The position numbers and the translations under genes are program-made. A DNA stretch of 64,000 nucleotides, taken from the NCBI RefSeq assembly GCF_047495875.1, contig NC_092467.1, positions 22,153,066-22,217,065 of the forward strand, written 5' to 3'. The stretch comes from Pithys albifrons albifrons. Its lineage: Eukaryota; Chordata; Aves; Passeriformes; Thamnophilidae. Positions 1 to 15,000 of the stretch are shown here, one piece after another. The first letter of the stretch is position 1. The number at the start of each line of letters is the position of its first letter. Below the pieces are notes generated by a model, which searched no databases, had not been told where the DNA came from, and saw only the letters and a program-made list of their open reading frames with translations.

Positions 1-3000
1 GGAGAAAATAAAAACACATCATGCATTTTGGAACTTGCCTCTTTCTCTGCTTTTCTTTAACAGAAGAGAGAATTCCTCAGAAGAATATCACCAGTTTTAC
101 TGAGAATGTCCCACTACTGATTAGGAAGCAAAGTTTCTGGAGCCATGATCAGTGACAGCCCCATCAATCTTATCCAGGGACAGTGCATGGCAAACAACAG
201 AGAGAGAGCAGGCACGCTAGGAAGAAACTTCCTTCCCAAGCATTTCTGCACAAGTTGCACACAGATTATTTCATGCAGTAGTCAAATTAAAAGGAAATCT
301 TGATATCTAAAGGTCATACACGTCTTCTAATACGCTGTTAACCACTCTAAGTAACTCCAGTTAATTATTGAGAGCTACCTCTGTTCTTTGCACTTTGCAG
401 ACACCTCTATCCAATCTCATTTATATTAAACTCTCACTCATACAGAACTTCAACATTCAACAAGTCTCAATATCTTTGGCAGGGGGTTAAAAATCTAGGA
501 ACAGAAGAGGGCAAGCCATGAGGCAGAGCCACAGAGACACTCAGGGCTGAAGTGGCAAGGATGCACAGTTGTTCTGGCTTCCCATCCAATGTGCCACCAC
601 CTAGTTCAAACCTATACCTATAGATGTTTACTTTTGATTTTTTTTTTCCTTTTTCCACGCAAACTACTGACTAAATAAACAAGAGTCAGGACAAACCTAA
701 GGGAAAGGAGGAGGGTATAGTTAACAGGAAGGAAGGAAGTCTGGTGTCACATCAAAATACATATACTATTCTGAATTTCCCTTTTAGGGAAAAAGCTAAG
801 GAGTACCTGTAGAGATTACATTAAAAACTTAAACACTGTTAAGTATCTTGACTTAGACATTTAAATTACTCCTATGGGATCTCTGTCTGAGAAAATCCAG
901 CCTGCCTTATGGCAAAGCTAATCTCATATCTGTTTCACTTTTTTTCCTTGCACCTGCCTGTATTAACAAGATTAGGAATTAAGCTGGAGAGGCCTGTCCA
1001 TCAAAGAATACCAAGTAATCTATTGATTTAATCATCAGAATAACCCAAATGGTATTTCAGGCCTAAGCAAAGGGAAGATGTTTATTGTATTATAAATCAA
1101 ACTCTAAGTCATGTTTGTGGAAGGTTGTGTCAGCAGACTGTGCAGAGGAAACAACTGTGACAGGGGAAAAAGAGACACTGGAGTTTTCTTTTAAAAGAAC
1201 ATCCTTATTTAACTGTTACAGCCGGAGGGAAGATTTTGCATGTGATCTTTCCACACAGTAAAAAAAAAAAAAAAAAAAAGTAAGAAGTTCTGTCTTCCAG
1301 ATCACTTGCAGGGCCACGCTAAATCATTCATGGCGTGTTTAAAAAGGAGCGCACACACAATCTTTGTGAAACCCAGATCCATTCACAGAGCTCGTATCTC
1401 CTCATCTGAAGTCGCAACTCTCAGTTGCATTACTGCTGTCTAATTAAAGAAGTTTGTTACTACCTATCTCCAAGCAGAATCTGATGGTTCAGGGAAGTTT
1501 CTGCACTTGCAGCAGACTTTGCTGTATTTATTAATATAAGCTGAAACAACCTACATGCTTATGACAGTAAACTCAAAAAACATCCATGTACCACTGACCT
1601 GCTCATAGGGAATGAATGAAAAGAAGAAAGTGCAGCAAAATAGGAAGTTGTTAAGGACTGGATTCCTGGAGACACAGGAATGCTTAGCATCTGGAAACTG
1701 TTTTGAAACTTTGCAATTTCTCCACTTTGTTGATATGCTGAAGGCAACTACAAGGAGAGACCATCTCAAAGTTGGGGATTATCAACTGTTAGAAGATCAG
1801 ATTGAAAATTACAAACAATTCACAGATCAGTGTTATTTACTAAAAGAAACAAAGTGCAAATATACTGAAAACACACACAGAAAGCAGCAGCAAGTCAGGT
1901 AGGAAATGGATGTGCAACAAACCACACTCAGGGCAGGCACAGGAGGGGAGTCCCTGCAAGTGACAGCAGCGCAAGGAACAAGCGCTGCCTGTACCCCACT
2001 GACTGCACTTCCGCCTCCTCCCCTCCATTCACCGCTCGGGGTAGGGATGCTCCTCCACCTACACGACACGCGGGTTGCAAATACGTGTCTCTCGGTGAGG
2101 AAAGCAGGCTGGACAAAGCACAGGATCACACGGTAAGTTTACGCTTATATTTGCTGGCATGTAGAGGGCAAACCCTCTATCAAATAGGCTGCTTACATAG
2201 AAAATGCAGTTAAATATTAAGTAAAATCGTGTGGAGCATGTGGATCTGGAGCAGATTCAGCAGGGGAATGTGTGCTTAAGGAGCAACTGGGACAGCTGTG
2301 TGCATCTGCGACCTTTGCTTTGAAAGCAGTAAATGCTGCAAGGTTAGGAAAAGAAAGTAACTTCCCCGTTTTCCCTTTGTACTGGAAGTCTGTTGCACAA
2401 ATGCTGTTGTTCCTGAAGAAATTCAGCGCAGACAAAGTCAGCTGAGATAAAACAGAGCCCTTCTCTCCCCTCCTATTATTTAGTACACACTTCCCTTCCC
2501 ACTAGCTCAGTTCTGACAATGCAGGGAAAGAGAAAAAGAATGGCAGAGGGAAGCAGAGCACAGCTGTAAGTTGCAGAATTTCTCCATATTCATTTGCCAA
2601 ACAAAGCCAGTATTCAAAAAGACAACGAAGATGCAATAGGACCACACCGAATCCATGCCTCTGAGCAGCGAGGGGCTCTCTAACAATGCATTCAAGCAAC
2701 AGATAGAGATTTACCTTCAAAATGCAGGCCATGTTCTTTCTCTATCCTTTCTACCACAGAGCAGCAGGATTCTACTTTGTGAGCAGCAGTTCCAGTGTCA
2801 GGCAAAAGGCTGGCAGAGCTGCAGACTGCTCGAGCCTACATCCCTGTAGGTCCAAATGAAGGTACCACGCATCCAGGATCCGTTAGTCATATTAGTCTTT
2901 TTATGCCCGGTTTGTTCCACCCATCAGCTCCTACCACTGGCTGGGAGCCAGCCCAGCACCTCCCTCCGTCACATGACTCCGTTTGATTCATGGCTCCAGC

Positions 3001-6000
3001 GTGGATGTCCGTAAGCTCCAGGACGCTCCGCGCAGTGCTGTACGTACAAATGGCAATCCACACCTTGCAGATGTTTTACAATGGCTGCAAGTCAAGCTGC
3101 ACGTTTATAATTAATCCCTCTGCAGTTCTCTAAATGTTCTCGGGAGGCAGTTGCTGCCACCTGGGCAGAAAAGTCCAAACTCTCTCTGTTATTATGGCTC
3201 TAAAAATCCTTACGCTGCTTGTTAGAGTGCAGTATTGTTTTGCGTTCAACCCTTTTCACTGTACAGCAGCCTTCCCTTTGTCTGAACTGCTGCCCTCTGA
3301 GAAATAAACATTATCAGCAACCAACACAAATATCCCACCAGGGGTGCTTGCGTTGTGCTATGCATGCCTTTTTGTGTAAAGGACTGGCATCCATCACAGG
3401 GAATGGAAAGCATGGGTTGGTTTTTGAGGTTTTTTTTCTTCTGCAAGTCTGATAAAAACTCTCTGAACTTTCTTTGGGCTTTCTTATGCTGCAGTGGGGC
3501 CAAGTGCATATTAATAAATTCAGCATTTGAAGAAATCTTTCTCTTTACATAATTGCATCAAATTCAAATTCTTTCCTTACATAACATACAATATCTCAAA
3601 GATTTCGCTTTATATTTGTCACTTCTCCTGCTGTTCCTTTTTCTCCCTTTTACACTTTCTCAGTACTTCTCATTACTCCATCTTGGAACCCTTTGCACTT
3701 TCTGTACTTGGCACTTTCCCTGTATTCCTTTTGTGCCACATTGCATCACTTTTGCTGCTGTAATACACACCAAAATTGTCCCTTTCCCTTAATAAATTCC
3801 TTGTAGTGGGTGTCTTCCTCTCTGCAGCAACTCAGGGTACCTGTTTACATGCAGCCAGTACACTCTGTTCGTGTTATGAAACTGCTCACCACGGAGCTCC
3901 TCAATATGTGGAGGCCAGAAGGGGTTAGTGCTGTGCTGCACATTCAATAACCAGTACTGTTCCCTGCCTGGCAAGCCTCTGCTATCCAGGTGCAATCCCT
4001 CAAGACAGTAAGTAGGTTGAAACTAAAGGAACTAGCTGTCCTCTTTCTGTGCGGGGGGAAATCATCCCCAGGAGTGGAACAGAAAGGGAACCAGGGAAGA
4101 TTTCTGCAGCTCACACTCTTTGGCTGCCTTCCTGTGCATTTCCAAAGAAGATGCCACTGTTTGGCCTTTGAACCACACCTCCAGAGTGCTATAGTTTTAC
4201 ACAGGTCCCTCAAACTCCTCAGCTCCTCTCACACCACTGAAAATCCATCTCTGCTCAATTACAGCCACAAGCCAAAGCTCTTGAGCTGAAAATTGTAGTG
4301 TTATTGGGGAGACTAATGGAAAAAGCTTAACTGAAGTTTCTATGCTGACTAACATAAGGAAATATCTAAACCACAAATTAGTAGAAGCAGGTTATAAGGG
4401 AGGGACCTATGGCCTTTTTATTAGAAGTTACTACCAATCATTCTGGGTAGCAGTTTGTGCCTCTATAAATAATAATTATTCATAAGCAGTTCTGTAACAA
4501 AGCTCTATTTTTTAACCAATAAGATAAATAAATTATTCATATTATTCATTTTTTTCCTGATTAAAAAACCAATTGTCTATTTTTCTCTCTAGCAGTCAAG
4601 AATCTAGTTTTTCAGCATCTGAAAAATATTCCTTTCATCTGTGTGAGAAGTTTTCATCGGAGACAAATGAAAATTATTCCATCACCATCCCACCCCCCAC
4701 CTTACCAACTCTGTAAAGAACAGGAGGATGAGATTTGGAGAGAAACTGTCCTGAAAAGGTCAAGCATTTCAACATGTCAAAAGCACTGAAGGATTTCCAG
4801 TGAATTATATTCCTTAAGGAAAGGTGGAGATGTGGGTCAGTTTCTTGTTTGAAGCATCTGTGATATGCTTTGATTCTAAATATCTTATCAGACAAGATGT
4901 GGTGACCTTTAACTTATAGGCCTTTTGAACATGGACATTTATCTTAAGGATACTACTTCATTACTTCACACCAGCAACAGCCATCCTTCCCTTCTGCCCT
5001 CAGTGACTCACCACAGTCTGAACACTTCATATTCACCACCTGCCTGCTGAGATATGTGCATGATGCCTTTTTAAGGGCATAAAACAAGTAATTTTTTAAA
5101 TTGTATGACAAGCAACTACAGCCCATCTACATTTTATTAGTGTAGTAAAAGACCGTCAGATAGATTTTCTGGAATGCTAAATGCATTCCAACTGCCCATG
5201 AGGGTCCCACAGCTCTTTCCCATACAACAGGATCCCTGCAGCAGCAGCTGCTGTTTCAGAAAGTGTTCTGCTGGTCCTAGTGAGCCTTGTGAAACACTGT
5301 TATTTTTGTTCTGCAAATGCACATGAAACTTCATTATTTTCTTCCAGAACTTAGTTTAGAGAAAACCTAAACTCATGCCTTTCAGACAAGTACACACTAT
5401 TCTTTCAGGAGGGGTATGAGATTTCACTTAACTTTCTCCCAGGGACAAGAACTGAAGGTGTGACTCCAGCTGAGGTCACCACAAACAGCAAGAAAGTCCA
5501 GCCTTAGGCTGAGCTGATTTCACCTCAGAGAAGCTACATGAGGAAATCCATCCACCAAATGATAAAAGCAAACAGCCATTGTAAGCACATCTTTTTCATG
5601 AACCTCATGAATTGCCTTACCTGAACTTACAATGCTCTTGAAATCAGCTTTAGGTCAAGCATAGCTCATGCAAATTTCAGTTGTGCCTCCAACTTTCTGT
5701 CCAAAATTAACACAGTTGTTGCCTGGGAGAGATGTCCACTCACCACCTCACCACTAGAGGTAATGTAAGCTACTCAGCAGCCCAATGTCATTACAAAAGT
5801 AGAAGGTAAGATGATAAGAAGACAACAGGTTATGATTTAAACAGGATATTTTATCAGGTGATCTATCCAAACGTTACATGGAATTTTAATTTGAAACAAT
5901 AATCCTGACTTTTAAAGTAAGAAAAAAAAGGGTGGAGTACTTTAGAGGTGAACACCTGCTACACTCTGGAGTCCATAAGCTGGGGACTTGAGACAACCTG

Positions 6001-9000
6001 ATTTCTACTGTTACTTTTCAAAACATCCTTACAGCTTAAAACAAGCATGCCATGTACACAGTAGTGAAAAAGCCAGTGTGTATTGCCCTGCCCAGCTTCC
6101 TTCTCAGCACTATTCATTTGTACCTCATTCAGCTGCAGGACAACCATGATGCATTAAGAAAACTGCAAACAAACAAAAAAGGTTTATTCATGGAATACTT
6201 CTGCATGCTTTACTGGCAGGAGACAAGGACTGCTTGGCACCATTAGTGCTACTAGAAATTCAGCTCATCACCTCACTATTCTTCAGTGTCATGGTAACAA
6301 TTTAGCATAGTCACACAGCACTTGCAGACCCTGCATCTTCTGGAGTTTCTCCCAGCCCTGTTCTATTGGGCACATACAAATGCACTCAAATCCAGGCCTC
6401 TCACCTTTCTTTCCACTAAACATTTCTTAAAAAAAAAAAAAAATCAAGTGCTGGCCACACCCAACCATTTTGGGGGAAAAAAATTCCCTGTATTCTCTAA
6501 CGCAAGACAAATCTTTGAAAAAGGTAAATGCTGTGCTATTTTGTATCTATAGGTATAAAGCATATCATCTATACTGTGTCTGTAATACACAACTTTTATA
6601 CAAAGCACACAAAGTTGTCAATAAATACTTATGATTTAAAAGGAAAAAAATCCACGATAATTTTAAAGTTATGAATATTCAAAGATTAAAACACAAAGGT
6701 CTATAGAAGTTCCTGGAAGCAGAAAAAAAGCAAACCCTACAGATCAGTAATCCTTTCAGACTGTTGTAATTCTATTTTGAATGCGTGCTCATCTGAGAAA
6801 TTCAGGTGTCCGTCTTCAAAGTTGCTTATTAAACAGCGATCATTTTACACTAAATTACAGATTGTGCGTTTCTTATATTAATGAAAAACTGTATGTCATC
6901 TGTTATTTGTATTTTTTTGTTATTAAATGTAAATGTTTTAACAGAAAAAAAAATTATTCTTTTTTAAATGTAGGAAAAAAAGCCCAAAAACCATACTCAG
7001 AGAAGAACATTGTCTGTCCAAGGCAGCTCTCCTCTAATTAAAATCAACTAAGCAACTCTGAAGAGTGCTGTGTCTGCTTATGCCACCAGATATTTCGCCT
7101 GCATAAAAATAGTAAGATAAACAAAGTATAACTTGCTGCAGTCTCCAGGAGAAGAAACCCCCCCCCCCCAATAATACTCTGAAGGGCACTCAAAAGCTAA
7201 ATGATGTGTTTGAAAATGCACTGTCATTTGAAGGTAACTTTGCTGACTATAGAACATGGTAGGTATTTCATGCAAGTTCTTCAGTCAAGAATGTGCTTGG
7301 TTTTTCCACTACTAAGTTTTTACATTTTATATTATCAGTGCCCACTGTTTTTCTGACATAAAACTAACATCACAAAAACATAATGCTGTTTCACGCTGAG
7401 ATATGTCCATGTGAATTTATCCTCTAATGAGATTTTATCCTGGAGAATACAGCTGTTCACATCAAAGGAGCTTAGGAAAAGGAACCAGCAACAACATCAA
7501 TCATGGTATTGAAGGCCCTAAACTGGAACAGAAAATTTAAATCCAGCATTTCAGCTGAGGACAATACCTTCATCTGAACTAAAGAACAGAGCCATGCCCT
7601 GCCATGCTTCCTCTAAAGATCCAGTCAGCTACTGTTTTTATGGGCTAAGCTCCATCCTTATCCAAACTGCTTTTCTTGAAAAAAAAACCAACAAAAAAAA
7701 AACCCAGAAGTAAACAAAACACCTGGCTGTATCCCTTCCCAAGGCTTCATCTAATGTTTCTTTGTACTTGAAAGGAAACTTTTAAAGCATAGCAGTAAAC
7801 AAAAATTTATTTAATTCAGGAGTGAACTAATGGCAGGGGGAGGGGAAGGGTGGTGGTTTTTTGACCACTCTCAAGTGATATATCTAGAAGGTCTAACAGT
7901 GCTGGCTCTGTCAGATCTGAGCCACCTTGTTCAATATCCTCCTACACATCACACCATCCCACAACTCTGAATCCCAAAGCCCCGTCTTGGTCTTTAATGA
8001 AGAAATTGTCCTTCAGGGCAAGCAAGCAAGGAAGCAAGCAAGGAAATCAATGAATAAATAAATAAATAAAATTGAAAATAAAAACAAAAAAATAAAAATA
8101 AATTTTAAAAAAAATTTAAAACCCCCTAACTTTATTCTGGGAATGGGATGGAACTTGAGCATCTTATTTCTGCCAGGGAGGGGCAAGGTTGTGAAGAACA
8201 GGAATCCATCTTTATTTCACAGGCTGGAAAATAGTGAGATAGGAGAAAAACAGCCCCTGGCATTCACCTACCCAGTGTCCCATACATCATCCTTTTAGGA
8301 ATTGTCTAGACTATCACTGTCAACATCCTCAGAGCTCTTGGAGATCCTCCCCTGCTCTGGCTAGCAGAAACACGACTCTGAGCAGGAGCCACTGCTCAAG
8401 AAGTTCTGCTCTGCCATGAACATACAATGGCACCAGGGACAAGAGATTCTCTGCCCTATATTGTCTTAAGCAGCATGACAGCCAGGATAGACCAGGGGGA
8501 GGCTGCACATGGCTGGGGTACAGAAAGAAATATGATCCTGCATGCAGATTTGGCCTATGCCCCTGAACTTTCTATTTCTAATTAAAACTAGTACAACAAC
8601 ATAACAAAAGCAGTCAGAGAATTTCTTTCTAATCTCAGTCTCAGATTTAAGGGTTCTTTGTAGCTACAGGCTTTTGTCAGAAAAATAGGCAAATGTAGTC
8701 AGAAATGGGTCCAATTCTGCATGGGCTCTACCAAAGTGAGAAACATGCAAAGGATGTAAACCAGCACCAAGTGCAACTTGTGGTCTTGTTTCATTGAGCA
8801 TTATGAATTAGCATTATTTGAGCATGCCATAAATGGATCTGTAACATGATTACAGTAATTTTAGGAATACAAAAATTTTTCACAGGTGTAGGTTTTTTTC
8901 TGATGAATATATTTTATTCAGTTATGGCCTCGATGTTTAGACACGCAGAAAAAATTATATATATACACCACAAAACTAAGCAACATTTTAACAGGGGTGT

Positions 9001-12000
9001 CATATGAAGAGATTTACAGGAGATAGCAAGTCCCTAGAACCCACCTATTCCTATTTTAAAACCTCATTCCCTACTTCATTCCTGAGTTATGAAACCAATC
9101 AAACTATATTGAAATCCAGCTCTACTCCTTTCATTAAAATTCTCTCAATGAAACTCTCTTCTTTGCATATTTAAAACCCTACCTAGCCACAGCATGAGAA
9201 AGAGTAGAAGTTGCTTACAGATCTGAAATCATGAGCATTACTCCTCTGAACCCAAATAAACTGCTACCCTACTGCCCTCTTAAATCCACACTCTCCTTAG
9301 AGCCTTCAGAGGCACTAACCAGCCACCACATTGTGTCCTACTGTCAGCAGACTTTGTTCCACAGGATATAAAGAGAAGAAAATATCTATTTGTTATTAAA
9401 GTTGCTTTCACCTATGAAAGTTGCCAGTAGCAAAACTTTGCTGTACGTTGAAGAGTTTCAAACTATGAACGTACATTCTCAAGAAAAATACCTTTATGTC
9501 TTCTGAAACATTTGACAGCTATCATACAAATTTTTAACAGAATCTATTCCCTGCAGTGCTTTGAATTAACAATTTTACTAGTTTATAACTGGCAACAGTC
9601 TTGCCTCTGAATTTCCTACACTACTACTCTGTAGTAGCAAACTAGAAAATAAAAAGATGCAGTTATAAGGGGATTTAAGGTGCTTAATAGAGAATTTGTG
9701 AATATTGCCTTATTGGAACAATCAGCAGCCTTGAAGTTAAAGTGGTAACAAATGAACACAAGTCTAAAGAAATACAGAAACTCAGTCTGGGTATACAGAT
9801 CTTGGAATTTTTAAATTACGCCATCACACTATTCTTTCCCCAGAGGAAGTTTTGGAGTTGTGGGTTGTTTTTTTGGTTTTGCTTTTTATTGGGGTGGAGT
9901 TTGTTTAGGTGTTTTGTTTTCATTTGTCCTCTCTATTCTAGTTCAGAAGATGTAACTTCCAAAAGATGAGTGTGAATCAGCATTACGTGAACATGCCATT
10001 TCCCACAGGACCACTGTTTCATTTACTGAAAAAAATTATATAGTGAATGAGAAATGGTTTTAAGGAAAAATTGCAGAACTCTGATGATTCAAGTCATTGA
10101 AAGCAGCTGTGAAGAAGTGGATTCTGAACTTGTCTCTAACAGAAATCCACTGCAATACTCTCTGATTTAATAGCTAGGCAGTAGTATTATTTTCCCTCAT
10201 TTTCTTGATTTGCAATTTGAAACCATAAGGGCTTATTCACCAGTGCAGTGGGTACTTGCAGCTGCAAGTGGAAGGTAAGAGGAGTTATATTTTGAGCATA
10301 TTAATTGATACGTAAAGCTAAGTACTCTGAAGTAAAAAAAAAAAAAGGAATCTTAGGCACACTATATTGGACAGCAGCATAAAAGAACACTTTAATTATT
10401 TTCCTGTGACTCACTCTCTTTCCTATAAAACAGTAATACTTTTTAATGTGGATGTATCATATTATAGTGAATGGCGTAAGAGTGTCCATTAGGAAATTAG
10501 ACATTTCTTCAGGAAATGCTTTTAGCTGTGGTGAAGTAACATGTGGCACAGGGCCACACTTGGGCATGGTGGATTAAACAGAAATTAAATAGCTACTGTC
10601 CACCTGTATCTGGCCAGCCTGTACACATAAACAGGTCAGAAACACTAGAACAAAAAGCTGGTTAATTACATAATTTAAAACTGCGTGTAGGAGATAATTT
10701 GACCAATAATTAGGATCTTAAATAGTAATTAAATAAGGATTTAGACTCCAGAAGTAATCACCTTGGCATTTTAAAATTTGAACACTTAGGTTTCTTCTTG
10801 ATTTTTTTTTATTTTTGTATCCCAGAAGTCAGAGGCACAAATTCCATCTTCTGCCACTACTGGCAACTCTGTTGTGTGCCAGTGTAAAGTTTTCTAACTT
10901 CCAGGACCAACTCACACAAAAGCAGCCACTATTAGACCTAGAGAACATGACACATCCTTTCCCTGTAGGTGGTAGCAGCAAAGGAAGGCAAACTCCAATC
11001 CAGTTAATATAGACTGCTGAATCCGCCAACTCTGCCACTGAACGGGATGCAGCTTGAGTTGTCCCTATCACTGTATCCTTTCTCAGTTAGAAACTAGAGA
11101 AAGAATATATGCCACTGCTATCCTAACTTGGAGAATCAAAAACCCAAACAACCTAAAAACCCCATGTTATTTTAAGAGTTCAAATACTTAAGAAAGAAGC
11201 ACTCTTAGAGTAAGTGCATTTAATGGTCCAAATAAAGTCCATACAGTGGTCCTTCAACAATTAGAGAAGTGATGTGTTTGTTATTTTTGATGTTTTATGA
11301 CTTATAGTGACCCTGTTTTGTTCAGTCATTTTTGAATTTTCAGAAAATCATTAGGCCCTCTGTTAGCAGTTTCTGCAAACGGAAAGTGGAAGATGCATAC
11401 ATCCATTACAGTAGTAAAACTCAAAGACTGGGTGCCATGACTATTTTTATAAAGCCCTTTTTTGAGCAGTTCAATCCTGCCATACGTCACTCTAAGCCAG
11501 TAAGGGACTTTATTGATGCAGTGGTCTTTGGTGTAAAATACAGGTTTAGCAGAGATAATTCAATTTGCAAAGTTTTCACTGGAAGCAAGTTCCATATCTC
11601 CAGGATAAATTTATTATTATTGACAGATAGTTACAGCCTACATCCCAGTAGCAAGGAAGTAGTACTTGGAACCAACCACATATGAGAACATCTAAGTCAA
11701 ATGTATTCATAATGCAAATTTTTCAAATTTATGTGCATGACAAATAAAGAGTCTTTCTGCCCCTATATTTTCAAGATGGTTATCAGCATATATTTTTCTA
11801 TCTGTTTTATTGTAGACAGCATTGCCATCAGTGTTTGCAAATCATGTAACACCCAGTTTCTTTTGCAACAAAAGTGCAAGTAATGTTGCTTTTCAACATC
11901 AAGGAAGGGATAAAATGAGTATAGCGAGACATATTTTAAATAGAAAACATTTTGAAAAGAAAATAATTTTAGTCATCCTTAGGTGGGCAACAGTCCTCAT

Positions 12001-15000
12001 TTCATTTTCCCCCAGAGATTTATTACTAGAATTAATCTCAATAAAGCTACAGTATTTCTGCTAATCTACTAGAAAGTATCAAAGTTAAAAATAGCTTATG
12101 ATTTATCATGCACACTATAATACAGTTCTACAACTTTTTTATTATTTTCAAAGCCTGGGATTTTTCTTATCGAGATGTAACATAATTCTTCCCATAGCTC
12201 AGTTGTCTCTTTATAATGCTATAGCACATGATAAAGAAAATACTTTATATTTGGAGACAAACTCACTGTGTCTGGCTTTCCATTTTAATAAAATTTACAA
12301 CAGTGTTTGGAGAAATTGCAGTGCCAGATTTCATTGACTCTGAAAAAAATACATACTATTAGCTAAGATTGACTTTATGCCCACTTAGACATTTTGTATC
12401 ACAGTCCTGGAAGCAGGCTGTCAGGATAAGGTAAATTAGGGATTTTAAGGACTGATTCAATTTAAATTCAGGAGTCCACAGGGAAACAGGATGGCTGCTA
12501 ACACTAGAAAGTGTCAGAGTACATGGATTGCCTGGATTTTTTTGTGTGACGCTAAATACAACACCTTCCAAGAACACAGAGTTCCTTCATTTTATTCATC
12601 TGAAATAAAGTTATCTTTTGCAATTAAAGGCTCCTAAAGTTGAAGTGCATAGCTTTGGAGTTGGGGTAGAGGAAGACTTTATTATATTGGATTAATCCTA
12701 TTCTTTAATTCCCTTAATGAAGTATCATTCCAGAAGTGGATGCCACAGGAGAAATGGCCAGATCCACTGGACTTGGTCCAGGACCATATTTATGTCCTTT
12801 CTGGTATAAATCACAATCACTTGAGAGTATTCCTTAGAAAGAAGACATAAATTTGACTCTCAGGCAAAGTAATGAACAGCTGAGAGGCAAGTGGCTCACA
12901 AGTGCCAGAAGGAACAGCTTTTTAAGTCACAGCTCTGTCATAGCCTTTGTATTTTCAGACAACATGCTTTGCAAGTTAACATTTACGTACCTTCTCCTGG
13001 TAAGAATAGAGAGAACTGAACATTGCTGTGATCCTGTAAAAATTTTAGTCTAATAAAACAGCAACCACTAAAGAGTTCTCCTTTTGGAAAAATCCCACTC
13101 TACTTTTCAGTCACACTCTCCTTCTGTGAGTCTGGCAGTTTGCTGTTGTTGCCATAGTCTAAGGACTGTAGCATTAGTAAGGTTTCCAGTCAGGACTGAT
13201 GGTCTTGAAATAATTAATACAAGGTAGGGATAAAAAAAAATGGCAGTCAGACAGAAAATTACCCCTATTGCAACTTCAAGAGCATTTCTTTCCTTCCTTC
13301 CCCCAGTTACTATTTTAAAATCCCACAAAGTGAAGCATCAGCAATTCCTCCAAAATTACAGCATCTCTGCATCAGAAGGGTAAAGGCATGAGGCCACCAG
13401 CTGGCATAACTAAACAGACTGGCATCAGGGCTGGGTAAAGAGCTGGTAGATTTGTATTTAATTTCATTTTCACAAACAGAATCAGGGACCGTTTTTCTAA
13501 AATGAAAATCTCTTCCTTTAACACAGATTCCCAAACAGAAGCCCTGGCTAAGTGAGAGCAAATGTATGAATTTTCAAAGCAGTATCTTAAACTCACTTGA
13601 GATTTTAGTGACATTTAAATTTCTGCAGTGTGCCTAGTTTTTTTCTTTCTGGGTTTCAGAAGGAGGCCATTATTTGCATCGCTTGAAGCTTTTCTTTTGC
13701 ACAGTCAAAACACACACTGTTACACAAAGTAAGTTCACTGGAGGGGTAGGAGAATTTAACTTTTAATATATTTCAGACAGTAGCTCTGCTTTGCTTTGAA
13801 CAAAGCTTTTGGAGTTTTATCATGCTATTCTGTCTTTCCTTCAGAATAGCTGCAGAGAGATATGTGGAATTCTCCCCAACCCTCCACCTACCCCTCCTGC
13901 TCTCCTTCATTCTTACTTCCCTGTCTCCAAACCAGCTCAAAGCAGTGGCAAGGATGCTGACCACAGTCAAACTGGAATAGCACTAGAGATTGTCCCTGTA
14001 ATATCATATTCACATACTCAGGTCAATAAGTAAGTGCTGAGAAAAAATTAATTTTCATACAGCAGGGAGAGACGGATTGTTAGAGGAAATTATATCAGCT
14101 GGGGAGCAAGCAACATTCTACAAAAGCCAACATTTCTGCTTTACTGTTGGCTTTCTACAGTTGAGAAAAATAGGGAATAAACTTTCAAGAGGCAAATCAG
14201 AACTAGATCAGGACACCGCAAGTCTGAGACAACGAACCTGACAAAGAGAAGACCAAGAGACAAGACTGGATCTCACCATGACACAGATGGAAATTTAAAG
14301 TTTTAAATATTTTAATTTATTTTCTATATTAATTTGTTTTCTATTTCCATGAGACATTTGCTCAAGTGTTCAGCACACATTTGCGGTTTGTTTTCAAAAC
14401 CACACAAGAATTTTCAACAATATATGAGAATCACTGGAAAATATTCTCGTACAAAACTGAATCTATTTACAGGACAGTCTAAAACTTTCCTAGTTGTGGC
14501 TGAAATTCAAATGAACACTATTATGATTCAGTTCACTGCAAAAGAAAACACCAAGAACTGCTCAGGAAGTTATTAGGCATGCTATAAAGTGATGTGATTA
14601 CTGAGAGAAATCAGGATCTGCTCTCAAACAGGTTAGGAACTTAGGACTAAATTTTGTGGCTGATTATATTGCATGTGATGAAATAAAAAAAAAATAAAAA
14701 ACCAAACCAAAACCAAAAAACAAAATCCAACCCAACCCACATCTCTTTGAGTTCAGGTTTATAGTGGCTCTTTCAGTTCTTACTTCAGACTGCAGCGTCA
14801 GCATTGGAACTTATTATTCCAGAAGCAAATTATTTAAACATTGAAAAAATAAGCCCCCCTAGGTGGTCATGGCACACAGCCTTTTTACAGTAATAAGTAT
14901 GTGCATGTTTAGGGAGGTAAATGACAAACGAATCCAGCCGTTTGCACTGCCAGAACAGAATTCTCTTGTAAGAAGAATTATTTAACCATCTTCTATGGCA

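Noticed and set aside
1612..1902. 96-codon ATG frame with a plausible amino-acid mix
   Set aside because: No known domain, no conserved-looking splice sites and no neighbouring exons. This length is expected by chance in 64 kb.
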